A stretch of 64,000 bases of DNA, taken from the NCBI RefSeq assembly GCF_030936135.1, contig NC_082597.1:77358495-77422494 (forward strand), read 5' to 3'. This stretch comes from Gavia stellata. Taxonomy: Eukaryota; Chordata; Aves; Gaviiformes; Gaviidae. Shown here piece after piece: positions 25,140-38,800 of the stretch; within the stretch, counting starts at the first letter, position 1; each line of letters begins with the position of its first letter. A program made the position numbers and the translations under genes. Under the pieces are notes generated by a model. It made no database searches, was not told the origin of the DNA, and was given only the letters and a program-made list of their open reading frames with translations.

Positions 25140-26696
25140 AATGCATGGAACACATCTTTTATTCAATAAGCAAGCAAGCACAGAAGTATAATGTGTAGTG
25201 CTTAATATTCATACAGTACTAAAAATATAAAAATAGAAATAAAATTTCACTGCAAGCATTTTCACTCACAAATATACAAGGAAAAGTGCTGTCAAGCCAC
25301 ATCATGCTACACCACTTGCCAGTTGCTGAACTGACAGTTAGTATCCCAACAGAACTGAAACACTAAAAATCTGCTAGTCCTTCCTTACGGCTCTTTGTGA
25401 GCCTGAATATTTGACTAGCAAAAATGGGCCTCCTGCAGCCGAGAACCTAAAAAGCATAGATGTTATTATCTAACAGAACAATAAAATAATTCGGGAAGGT
25501 TTTATAGTGATAGTAGCCTGCTTCAGGCTGTTTGTGTACCTGTCGAGGAGAATTAAAAAAAAAATACAGAAATAAACTTGAATCCTGATTATAATCCAGA
25601 CCAGTCATGGCTAACAATTACTGTATTCTGCATGAATATTTGTGCAATACTCCCACCTGGTGGCATATTTTTAAATTCTCTTCTTTCAGCGCTGCCGTTT
25701 CCTCTGCCTGCTTACACTGGCATGTATATTCTTCCACTTAGGTCTGGTGGAGTCCAGTTGCACAAACTATAAACAGTGCTGAGTGCCCTTAACTTTCAGT
25801 GGAACTAGAGGGCATTCAGCACCTTATCTTCTCTTACTGTATCTAATGGGTGAAATTCACATCTACACAGGAAAGTGATTTCGGTCAGAGACTGATTCCT
25901 TGAGAAAGACCCTGCACCAGATGCCTTGCTTTTAAGCCCCATTTTGAAGGGCTGAATTAGAGTTGGGGGCTTAAGAAGCTTCTGTTTGCTGACCTTTGGA
26001 ATGGAGCTGAGCTTCATCCAGCAGGAAGACAGCTGTGTGCTGTCATCCATGAAAGCATGGGTGGGTTTTGGGATTAGAGTGACAATCACAGCTAGATTTC
26101 ATAACAAGGCCTGTCTTGCAGGGTATACCAGTGCACAGAACCTACTCAAATTATACAGGTAAGGGTGTGCAGAACCTAATGTGAACCCCACTTTGATCAG
26201 TTACTATTTTGGAATGGGATTTATTTATACTTGATATACCTGGTATAAAAATAAATGTGACAATTAACCCCTGAGATCATTCTAGCATACAGTTTTGGCC
26301 TGTTACTTGTTTCCCTCTGAAATAATTTATTTGGTTTACGGACGTTTATTCAGGTTCTAGTGAAAAGCTTTTTATAAAACACATTAAATAATCAATGTGG
26401 GGCTGAAAAGGTGTACATTCTAGTTGCATATATGATACATACCTTATACGTATATAATACATTCCATAACAGCCGGATATTCTAGTATTGTCTAGGAAGT
26501 TCTTGCATGTGGACAAAGGATTAAAATACTAGAAGATAAACAGCTGTTTAGGATCAAATCTGATATGGTTTACTTAGATTGTTTTTCTTTCTTTAAATCT
26601 TGTTACACATAATAGCTACAGTAGTTTGTCCAGCAGGTAATAAATGGATGCATAAAGCACTTCTAGCTATATTTGGATATCATATGCATGCATTTT
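25140..26696 (-). other. SULT4A1: SULT4A1 3'UTR with poly(A) signal
   Basis: About 1.55 kb of AT-rich non-coding sequence follows the stop codon. The minus strand carries AATAAA at 25158-25163 (plus-strand TTTATT), followed about 20 nt later by a GT-rich stretch (TGTGTTCC...TTGTGG). This is a good end point and gives a UTR close to the length known for mammalian SULT4A1. Other AATAAA-like words exist, so alternative ends are possible. Confidence 0.7.
25158..25163 (-). terminator. Poly(A) signal AATAAA for SULT4A1
   Basis: A canonical hexamer on the minus strand with a downstream GT-rich element. It is the last good signal before the intergenic region. Confidence 0.6.
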
Positions 26697-26809
26697 TTAT
26701 AAATAAAAATCAAATGTGAGGTCACATTTTCCCATCTTCTGTTTATAAACTAAATCAAATTTCTCATTCATTGAAACAGTGAAGATGTCTTTCCATAGCC
26801 CAACTCGTC
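26697..26809 (-). CDS. SULT4A1: SULT4A1 coding exon 7 with stop codon
   Basis: The acceptor is TGTGTTTCAG|. It has 113 nt, encoding RVGLWKDIFTVSMNE to LTFDFYL, with the TAA at 26697-26699. It holds the KxxxTVxxxE dimerisation motif. The glycine-rich PAPS-contact segment found here in other sulfotransferases is missing. Confidence 0.96.
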
Positions 26810-29800
26810 CTGAAACACAGAGAAGGAACACGAGTCAGAGAACAGACATAACAGGACACCAGATATCTACAGTCTAATTGTGCAGGGCACCAGGTATCAT
26901 CTGTGAGATGCTAATCAGTCTTAGCTTTCATTGAAAGCTCAATGAGACCTAAGGCTGTTCATTGTCTTACCCAATTCCCCTGCTACTACCCTTGCAGAGC
27001 CTTAAAGTACCATACACCTTGTCACCTGCACCAGGCGAGTATCATACAGCAAGAATTCAGATTTTTGAGATTTTGCTCTAGCCTTAATCAGAAATGAATA
27101 CAGATTTTGGTTTGGGTATTCATTTAAAAGTGGATTTCTGGTTTCAGTGCAAACTATGTCTATTTAATAATTCCTACAGCTAACAACAATACATTTCAAA
27201 ATTATTGCCTTCAGCATACACTAGTTAGAGAACTATCCAAAAGGTACACGGAATGCGGAGTATTAAACTGATTATTGAATTCTGATTATTGCAATGTAAT
27301 ATTATTATTAATGTCTATTATTTTATGTTTAAAGATAAGTTCAACAGATGAATTTATGTTTCTCAATATGGAGAGAATTATTTGTTAAATGTAAGTGCCT
27401 AGATTATATCTATAGAAGAGAACAAGTGCCATGCACCCAGTTTGTGCTATTTAAATTTTAATTTTGTACATGAGGAACAGGAAGCTTTTGGTGGATGCAA
27501 TATGGACACTGAACACTTTTTCCTTGTAGAGAGTATTCTTCTACTCTACTGAACCCAACTAGTAACATAACCTGATGACACTGTGGAACCCACCAGTCAA
27601 AGGCTGCGGCCCCCTTAACCACTGTTTCACTGCAGTTCAAAATTTAACTCAAAGTCAGCCAGGGTTACTTGTTGGTGAATAAGCCCCATGGAGTAACCAC
27701 ACTGAGAGGACCAATTCTCTTCTCATTTATATTTGATATAAATAAAGACAAAATCCAGGCTAGTTCAACCGGAATAAATGAAAGCAGAATTGGGACTGTG
27801 CTACTAGAAAGCTTAATCATAAGAGCAAGAACAAAACTACATGCAGGGAGCTTAATTATGCATTTGATGCATAAGAAGAATACCCATTTAATTTAATTAC
27901 CATTGCTTTTATGCAGCAACTCTATTATTGAGTCCAAAGACAAAACTGTCTGAAACATCTTCAAATTACATATTAACATGATGGTGTAGTATGTGTGGCA
28001 AGGGCTGTTTTATGAAATCAGGATTTTCCTGTAACTCCTGAAGGTATGACACTGTTTGGTTTGTTTTCAGGATCCAAAGATGAAAAGAACCTGAAACTGA
28101 CTGAAAATGCATAATTTACTGTTTTCACCAAATTTCTCCTGTATCAAAAAAACCATTAAGAAAACACTTGCAGTCATAAACTTCTGATACTGATTTCAAT
28201 TTTGCTCTGGCAACTATAATTGCATAAAGTACAGCATGAAACATAAAAGCCTGTACTTCCCTTTCAATAACGATAATAAAACATTTTCTTCCACTGCTTG
28301 GGAAAGGTAAGCCTTTTATTTCTGAATCTCCCTAACAACATGTATGGACAAATGACAAGTTTTATACAGGACATACGCAGTAGATTATTTGTAACTTTTT
28401 TTTTACCATATGAATTGATAGCTTGTCAAAAAGTCACCCACCTGGTTTATGATTTGTATCATGCAACTGTGTAAATTATGATGTGATAAGAGTCAAATGT
28501 AAGTAACATATCTAATCATTGTTCTGCTTTCACAGCAGCTCAGGGTTATCTTCAGAGTAAAGATCAATGTGCTAAAAGAAAAAAAATGAAGAACTAAAAT
28601 AAAGCAAAATAATAAAGTAAATGTAACTAATGACAAATTAAAAATATTTGAAACAAGTTACAATAAGCTGTCACGTTATTGCCACCATTCTTTGTCACAG
28701 AAACGAACAGAGAAGGAACAAAGCACTGTTAATGAAGCTGCATTCTGAAGTAACAAAATATTGTAAAAGCCAGAGACAGCAAACAAAAGAAATTCAAAAT
28801 AAGGGTATTTTTAATAAAAAGCACACAGTGAACAAATGACAAAATATTACATTAACTGCTGTAGCTCCCTTCCTTCTCCATTACAAAATGAAGGCTTCTT
28901 TTTGAAAAGATTTGTAGACGGTGTAAATAAGAGGCTCTGACCCTTGACTGGGGGTTTGCAGGCCTCACTACAGAACAAGGAACACTACCACCACGTACAG
29001 ACGGTGCGTGCAGCAGAAGTGGGCATCACCCTTTTTATCTGGCTGGAGATAACTGGCCAGCAGAGAGAGCAGTTGACCTTTCTGCCTGTGGAACGTCTCA
29101 GCAGCAGCTCTGTTCTCTTTCTCTTGTGTTACAACCTCACCTTTCTTTCACAACTGCCTCTCTGGCTTTCACTGGACAGGGAGGGGGGATTTGGGCTGTG
29201 CGTAGCACGTAGCAGTGCCACTGCTCCACAGATCTCCAGATCATGGAGGTTACGAACAAACCTAGGGTTTTCTGTTACTTCATGCAAGTCAACAGAGGAG
29301 AACATGGCTCTGTTTTTTGTAAAAGCTTGCACTGACATAGAACACTTTAATCAAGGCCCTCAGGATGTCTTACCAGACTCATTATTTTGTGATCTTGTCT
29401 TCATAGCAGAGAAGTGGGTTGGTAATCAGTTAGGCAACATGCCGTAAAATCCTACTGCAAATCCGTCTGTTGTTTTCACACAAGATACAAGTTGTATTAC
29501 ATGCTGAATTTTCAGTTTGAAGTAGTAAGGGGAAGGTAGGATGGGAGTTGAAAGCAACATAACCAAGAGCAGGAAAACACACCATTCAGCGAAGACTGTA
29601 GCAGAAACTATAGGGAATATATTAGGTCTTTCAGTGAAACTACAAACTCCTTTGTCTTCACCAGAATTTTACCTCAAGCCAGCAAATGAGATATTTATTT
29701 CAAGAAGTCATCTTTTACCATAAAGTAAGTGAACTGGGGCAAAAAGAGGTGCCATATCACAGTTCTGACAGAGAACTGCCCACAGGAATCTGGTTTCCAG

Positions 29801-32800
29801 GTCCTACTGTAGTACCTGGAGTGTATAACCCCTACATAATGTACTAAGAGCATTTCCTTACCAGGTGTGCAAAATCACAGATAAAAGCAAGGAGGTGTAA
29901 GCAATGGCTTTTTTCCAAGTACAACATTCTAAAATGTTTGTGCCAACATACAAACAGGACAAGTTGTCCTCGGTCAGTTACTCTGACGATAGTGAGCTGA
30001 GTAATGGAAAACTGGCATAAGGCTCTGCCAAGAAAGATGCCAAGGTAGTACAGAATGCCAGTGAACCTGCTTTCATGGGAAAGCAAACTTGCTCTCAAAC
30101 AAACCTGACTGAGTGTTGGTGAGATTACAGTTTGATTAAAGGTGAATGCAAAGACACAATAGATTTTTGTAGGGCATGTCATTTTAGTGTTTTTTAATAG
30201 GCCTATATAATGTCAACAAAATGCATGATAAATGAATAAACAACTGGCTACCTCAAAATTAGTCGTCAAGAAGGACTAGTGATATTTGGTATTTTTATCA
30301 GAGATTTGAAAATAATTGGAAAAATTACAGCTGATAAAATTTGCAGGTAACAAGAAGGTTGGCTGAGAGAGATAGTAGGGAAACGGCTCCTATACAGAAA
30401 CCTAAGGACAAAATATTCAGGTCAAGCTCCCTGAGTAAGGGACAAGAATCTGCAAATTAGTTCCTCTGAAAAGACACTGTGGTCATGATAAATGACACAT
30501 ATTTCACGTATGATGCTGTAGCAAAAGAATGCTAACGTGGCCATGAATGGACAAACAGGGGAGACGGGGAGAGAAAGGTCCAGTTAAAACTGGATTAAAT
30601 CAGTGGATAAAGTGATTTCATGTCTGGATAAGGCATTTGTAAGGCTGACGTTGGAATTCTCCATCTTGATCCTATGCCCTCATTTTTAAAAAGAGCTGCT
30701 AAGTGCTGTAAAGCAGCCTACAGAAAATAATTTGAGGGAGACTTACTGAGGTCACTTTTATGCTTATCAGAAGGAAGACTGAGAAAGGACTTGATTTCTT
30801 GACATTATCAAAGGACAGCTGTATCAGCAGTTTAAAGAGCACTTCAGGTTTCTAGAGAAAGACTTCACCAGAACAAACATCTAGAAGCTAAACACATTTT
30901 AAACAGCTGAGGCAGACAATGAAAAGAAAAAGCTCATAAGGAAAACTACAGCTCCTTGTCATTTGATGCCTTCAAATTAGAATTATCTGCTATTCTAGAA
31001 AGTCCAATATACTTAAAGACAGGGGCTTAGGCCAGGATAAACTGTATGAAATTGTGTGGGCTTTGACATGCCAAAGGTCAGAGGAGCAGTGCAGTCTTCT
31101 CAGCATGAATAGCTCAATCTGTTGAAGTAAGCCAAAGACTCTCTAACAGAGTGGTTTGCATGGTGTTGAGTATTGTTGATACTGTTGATCTTGGATGTTT
31201 CCATCCTTTTTAGTCACTTCTACCTAACTTTATTTCAAAACAAACCAACCCCAAAATTCCACCAACAGTCAAGTTTCCTCCCATCATTTACAGAGCAGTA
31301 TTTTGCCAACATCTTAACACATCCTGGAGGTTACTAAGTGGTCAGTTGCTTCTTACAACTTCCACAATAAGAGTTTTACTGTGGGTTTTAAACATACCCC
31401 TGCCAACGGGAAGTGCTTCTGCATTACAGCACTGATCAATGAGTTGATGGCAGTGTTCCACCATGGATTCCAACTGTGCTTTGTCATAAGAAACTCCCAA
31501 GAACCTCACCAGTTGCTCAACCATTGTTGCTAGGTCCTGTAAGAGAGTATTTAAAAATAGTTTATTTTACAATACTTTAAATGACCTTTTAAATGAGTTT
31601 AAATATTTCAAAATAAGTTATATCCTGATGAGTGTGAAAAATACAAATGTAGACGTTGTAGAAACACCACTGTCTTAAAATTTTGCCACCTTCCAATTTG
31701 CTGAAAATAAACACATTCCAAGTAATGAGGGTAAGACAGGTCAGCAGAAAACACGGTCACGTAAGCTCGCCTCTTCAATATTAAAAAGGGGAACTGCAAA
31801 GCAGTTGTGATGTTTCCCACTTCAGACAACACCACACCCTTAACTGATCACTTTCGAATACGAGTGTATTTTAGAGGAATTAAAAGTTACTTTGATTTTG
31901 ATCTCGGTAAAATAAATTACTACAAATATTAGAACAGCACTTCCTTCATCATTAGCTTTTGGGACTGCATTCATGTAGATGGAAAGGATCTAGCGACATG
32001 GACTCTGAGAATAAGCCGTCATTAATTTATATATCTCCAGAACTCCAGGGTTCCTCAGTAAGAGTAAGACTTCTGGAGTTGCAAGGACAAAATAGCAGTG
32101 TTTATCAGGAAGCAGAAAGATGCTGTGAGGCCACCAGCTTTCAGCAGCATCCATCAGTGAGCACAGCTAGGAATATATCATTATTCAAAACCATGGGTTT
32201 GAAATAATTTCTACTAAACTTTTAAAATTACTCTGATTGTATTACATCATCTTGTAGCATCCCACTCCAGCAGAAGGTTCAGTAAAGCTGAAATTATAAT
32301 TTAATCAGCTTTATTGAGTTCTACCCTGATTTTGCCTTTTTGTAGGTTTAGAGATAGGAGCTGGGTTTTTCCTGTGTTTGCATTACTTTTCCAGTCAAAT
32401 AAACATTTTGAAGTATTTGCATTAATTCTCAAAAATATATTATTGCAATAGGAAGTGGAAATAAATGTTCTACGTAGCATTTCCACTCAATTTCTGATTA
32501 AAAATAAAGTGGGTTTATTAGCCAGTGTACTGTAAGGACACAATAATTATTCTCACCTTATGCTACATGATCATCCCTAATTGTTTTCAACATTGTTTCA
32601 CAGAAGACAGTAAGAACAACCAAATAATCAGAATAAATGCCAAATATATAGGACAAAACACTGATGATATACTTTTTTTTCATTGATACAGCACACACAG
32701 CAAGACATTTCTTTTAAATGAATGCCCACGGCTGAGTGTAGCAAGCACTGCACAGTTACGCATCTCTGCCTTCTCTGTGAGTAGTTCAGCGCCTAGGGAT

Positions 32801-35800
32801 GCAGGCAGATTCCTGAGCAAATTACTAGGTTTATGAAAGCACTTAAAGTCCATAGAAGCTACTGAATGCCAGTGCTTTAAAAATGGTATCAGACATTAGG
32901 GAGCTCAAATATGGACATAAGCAGCAAATTTTGTAGCTTATGTATTTTAAACACTACGATGCTAAACGTAATTAAAATACCTTTTTGCTACATCTAACCT
33001 ACCTTATGCATATCTTCATACTTGAGAAAAAGTACATTGGCATCCATGTGATGTTCCCAAAACTCTTGCACATGTTCAAACCACGAACCATATCCTACTA
33101 CAAAGACATTATGATTGGCATGAGGAAAATGAACACTTTTGTTATTAAGCCCTTTTCAAAAAGGGAAAAAAAGGAGAAAAATAAATTAATTGGAGTAGTT
33201 CATAGCCCCAGGAGAACAGTGTCTGGTTTTGACCCATTGCCATGCACAGCAAGGAACTTTATTAAAAAGAGTTTTTCTATCAGTTTGGAATAAGAACAAC
33301 TAACTTACCATAAAGATAAAACGCCACCATATTTCATGATGGACCTCTTGGAGCTCAGTATTAATAAAGCCTGACTATTGAATGGAAATTGAGCCAAAAT
33401 AAAAACTACAGAGATAGCTTTGCAGAAGGCAAATTTCCAGTGGCTCCAACCTGTGTGAATTACTGCAATTAACATATCACACTGCAGCTTCCTTCACTTA
33501 GAAGCTAGATGGCAAGTCCCATGGAGCATCCTCTATTACGGACAAAGAATTGCTAACAATTATTAGCAATTAACATTGTCCTTTCTTAAAGTATTGAGGA
33601 AACAGACCTGTAAAAATGCTTCATGGTCATTCCCAAAAACATAGGATGTACTGACAGAATATTCTATTTATCATTACATCTTTTGTCCCCCTGCTAAAAT
33701 CTAAGACCTATTCTCTTCTATTGTTATTTTCTGAACACTTCCACACAACTTCTGTAGATATGCCAGAACACAGTTTTGGTTATACTGTTATCAATTATCT
33801 CAATTACACAATAAATCCAGACTACAACCAGATGCCCATGAGATGCTGAGAGCTCCCAAAAGCTTAGAGTGATGTGATGGGGCACTTCCCATATATCACA
33901 AGATGTGCAGGCCCACCGTGGGAGGTTGTCAATGATGAAAAGCTCATGCCTCCCTACCTCCTGCAGGCCACCAGCAGCTTGTCTTCAGTTCCCCAGATCT
34001 GCTCTGTGGGGTTTAGGACTTCAAGAGAAGCTGAGGTGCCATGCTGGGAGGGCCTGTGCTCCCAACACTGCTGAGGCAGTGCTTACTGGAAGTCTTAACC
34101 CTCCCCCCAAAACTTTTGTCCTTTGTTTTTCACTTCTCTGATAAAAGTCCACATTTGCACTGATTTCAGTCAATTTATGTGTGTCTAGCAGAGGTTCAGA
34201 CACTGGTATTTATTATCTAGAGAATGTCTTTTGCTGCCAGTATTACCAGAAAGACAACCCAAAGAGAAATGCATTCTGCTATTTCTTTGTTACCAATGGT
34301 AAGTTCCCCCAAAGTACTTCAGATAATCAAGGGAGGAGTTAAGCAAATATGGTGAGCAGTTTTCCACATTCTTTCCCAATATTTTTTTGGTCAATTTTAT
34401 CTTTTCAGCAAAGCAGCTATAGAAAAATATGAAATTTTTTAGTTTTAGATTTTGAAGCCACCTTTTCCCTTTGAACAAGATTTGTTTAATTTTGGTAACT
34501 GGAATATTTTCAATGGACAAAGAGGTCAGTTTCATAGGAAAATTTTAATCAGTGTCTCATTTTCAATTTTTATAAAGGTATTGGAAGAAATCCATTTTTG
34601 TTATTCCCATTCCATACACCCCTAAAGAAATTCATGCATGAAACTAACACATCAGACAAGCAAAAAGTGTTCCTAGCTGCTCTTAATGGTACAGGGCAAG
34701 AATCCATTAAGATTACGTTAGCAGAGTTTACCTATGCTTTGTGTAAGAAACTCCCTTAAGCTTTAGAGGATAATGCCAAAGAACTAGCACATTCAAGACT
34801 AAACCCTATCCAACTGCATGCTTTCAAACAATATAGCTAACATGCACTGAATTTGTTTCAAGATGGTCAGGTATAAGGAGGGGTAAAAAGAGCAGGATTC
34901 TGTCATTTGGGCTCAGTGCTTCTCCCTCTAGCAGTACTTTGACTTCTTATGAAGGTTTTTTTGCTGCTGCATTGCTTTCATGAGATGCAAACATTTAGCT
35001 AAATGCTAAACTTACCATATTACAAAACACTCCATTTGCACAATTATGGACACAGAACATGCTGTGATGTTTTACTGACTCTGGGAGGTTGTGATAAATC
35101 ACTAGCTGCTACAAGATAAAGATATAAGTAACTCTTGGGATACTTAGATGAAAAAGTACACAGAACCTTCTTCCTATCTTTAAAGACCTTCTAATGTGTC
35201 TTTCATATGTCTCCAGTCTAGAATTTCCTGGTCACGGGCTACAGAAAAAGATCCCATTCTCAGCGAATGTAAAAGAAAAAGCTGAAGGTGGGCTGGAATG
35301 GAAGAAGAGCATTTACCCTCCCTGCACAAACTTGCAGGAGAAAGTAGCAAAGTTTTTAAGGCCTGTTAAATAACCTCCATTGGTAGGCTTTTACTTCTTT
35401 CTTTCCTTTAGTATTATACAGCTCCTTCAGCATCAGCTCCTCCAAATTCCAGGCTGAAGGAAAGTTTGCTGCACTGGATCTGCAGGAGATCCTGTTCTCA
35501 GAGCACAAGGTACCGGTGAATTCTTAGTGTCACATTAAGGTATCATAGAGAAGATTTTGTAGAGAAATAGGCAGTAAAAAATTTTTCTCTTCCAAGCTAG
35601 AGAGTGTGTCAACCCATTGGCAAAAAGCCCAGTAGCAGCCAGTTATGTGAGAACATAGGGCTTGTCCTCCCTAGAAGTTTACTGAGCTAGTGCAATGGAG
35701 CTACTTAAGGCAGCGCAGCCTGAGTGGGAACACAGTGGGGGGGTGTGTCATGAATCAGCCCTCGCTCAAAGGAGCTACCCGGCGAGCAGCTGATGAGTTG

Positions 35801-38800
35801 TTGTAAAGCAGGTTGTTATATTCTCATTAGAGAGGTGTATTTTTCAGACAGTAGCAGCCTGCAACTGCCTACTTACAGGGGCTAACTTCAACTTACTGAT
35901 GTACTCCAGATCAGCCTCAGTCAAACTAGAGATTACTTGTGTTAACTGGTATCTTGCAAGGGACAAACCTTGAGATTTTGGATGAAATAAAAATAATAAA
36001 GGAATTACCAGGAAAAAAACCTTGAGGAACAGAGACTCCTGAGAAGTAGCTAACAATGACATACAACTGAAATCAAATGATGCTGGGAGTATTCACCACT
36101 TTTCACAGAGTACCTGGTACCTTGCAAACGGAATTTTAGAAGAGTAAACCAGAGTTTTGCCTGAGCTAAATGGAACACTGCTGAGCCCACAGGATCAAAT
36201 ATTGTAAGGCAATTATTTACAACACATAGCCATAGTTTGCATAGACAAATCTAAGTCCACGCAGCACTATCTGTTGGAACCTCCTTGCTGTATATGCAAA
36301 ACAAATGCACCTTTATCCAGTTCATTTCTGTACTTGCAGAAGGAATGCAGAGATGAAAATAAATGTGTAACAGCGTGTGCAGAGAGAACAGCTCCTTACA
36401 CTTGTCATTCATAAACCTTCTGCAGAACTCCTGAAATGTTCCTCTGTAGCTCATGGTCCTTAGGGAGCGGTGAAACTGGTAATAAGACACCACCAGGTCT
36501 TTGGGGTTGCGAGCCATGTATATTACCTATGACAAGGGACGGGGGGGGAAAAAAACATCTTATTGAAAGCTTTTTCCCCACCCCATTTCCCAAAGCACAC
36601 GATTTTATTTAATTTTTACCTTTGAATTGCCATTATGGAGGTCCGAAGGCAAAAACCGATATGGTAGGTGGCTTTTTATGAGGCGAGGAGATGTCAGTTC
36701 CTAAAATAGAGCAGATAGAAACACTTCTTATTGCGCATTAGTTTTTAGCACATCCTGAGCTGTCCTGGTGTCATACTTGAAGCCCTTTACTATACTGAGT
36801 CACATTCACAAATTCACTTCTTAAATTAATAGGGGTCTGGGTCTAGAAATTAGGTCAGGGAGTTACATCTATTTAAATATCAAAAGGCTGGATAATGTGT
36901 TGGGGTTTTTTGTTGGTTTTTTTCTCCCCTTTTGTTTTCAAAGTACTTCCATTTGTAGGACCTTCTCGGGAAGACAGTGTAATAGTTGAAGATTCTTCGT
37001 ATCAAACTAACTTTGTTTCCAGTAAAATTCCTTGAAAAATGTTAGAAGCTCTGAAAACCCTACCCCTAACTTCTCCACTTCAAAATTTTACTCTTGCAAT
37101 TTATTTTATCCTCAGAATTAGGCGCAGATGATCGAAAGGTTTGTCTGAGTGTGTTAACATCTTTCAAACAGAGTATTTTTCTATAATATGAAACAAAATT
37201 GTCTTGTGACACAAATCATCTTCCAGTAGTTAAAAACTGCATAAATCCATATTGGATCAAGTTGCTAGCACATAGTATAGGTAAGAATATGTAATCTCAA
37301 ACTAAACCTCCCACTATTGCCACTGGTTATTTGAATCAAGGTAGCACTGAGGTGTCATTGGACTAGACGTCACACAGATGAAAAAGAAGAGCAACCTCTG
37401 ACCTCTAAATAATCTCAGCCTAAAGTAGGCTGATGCTGCAGTTCTCATTGACCAGAAGCAGCTTAAATCTATCTGTGCCAGCCTTAGCTAGCTCAATTCT
37501 ACAAGCACTGTAACTGTTATAGGATGAACCCCAGTATTTTGCCTAATCGTTCCAAAATATGCCTGTATCAGAAGTAGTTACAGCAATGACAAAACCACAC
37601 TTAACATGCCATGCCACTAGTCTGAGTGATTCTTAATAGTGTGAAAGTCATTTCATGCAGAATATTCCAAACTCCTCAAACTACACCTACAGAGTCTATA
37701 GATCCACAGATCCTGGGTCTCTAAGGATTTAGATATGCAAATTCAGAGCAGCAGGTCTACAGATCTATAGATCCCTCTATCTGTAGTTCCTCTTTTGCAA
37801 ATTCAGGGAAGGGATCAAAGCAAATTTGCCTCATTTGGGCAACTTCTGTTTACATAAGCAAGGGAGGCCTGGAACTTTTATTCAGAAAACCCACTGCCAA
37901 AATATTTAGGACATGGAGAAACATCTAAAGCATGAAATAGAGTATAATAAAGCTTAATAAAAGCAATTTTAAAATAACCTAATAATACTCTGAATCATTC
38001 CAACAAACTGAGCAAGTCCAGTGATGAAAAGGACAAGGACACAGGATGAAATGAAGTGATAAATATGGAACAGAGGAAAAAGATATCCAAATGCTGAAAG
38101 ACTTTCTTTGCAATAAATTGTACCTTGATGATGTCCAGACCAGGCTGGGGGTACTCTAGGACTGGAAGTTGTTCATCTATATTCATTAGTCCAATCTCAT
38201 CTGGATCAGCTCCCTGACTCACTAGATATACCACTTCCTGTAGCAAGCCTGTGCCTGCATAAACCAAACAATGAAAGAGAACAGATTGTATTACAGTTCT
38301 TATCCAAACAGAAGCATATGAAGGGAGACCTAGACATAGAAATAATGATAACTTCTGTCCTTAACAGTCTGCTGTGAACTAAGTCTGTAATTACTGTTTT
38401 AACATACTATGTCTGCTCCCTTAGTATTATTTTAAACACATGAATATCTCCTTTCATGTAAAAGACCTGAGTTTTTTCTTCAGTAATAACTTAAATACAT
38501 TTCTGTCTCCCAATCATTTTACCTGTGAATTGGAAAGCATTTTAAAGAAGTTTTTCCACTGTGAATGTTAGCTAGGCAAATACTACTATTTCCATTTTAG
38601 AAATGAAAAAATGAGGCAGACAGAGATCATGCAAGTTCACAAAAACGCATTAGCAGCCATACTGGGAGACTGCCAGTGTCCTCTATTCTAAATTGCAGGC
38701 AATCCTACTGTTATGCAATGATTTGAGAGTCTATTTATACCTCCACATTATGGACTGGATAAACCACTGAATGCATCAATGCATAGTAAGTTAGTCATAC

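Noticed and set aside
28944..29447. 167-codon plus-strand frame
   Set aside because: It is antisense within SULT4A1 intron 6, with no family resemblance and a composition typical of translated non-coding DNA.
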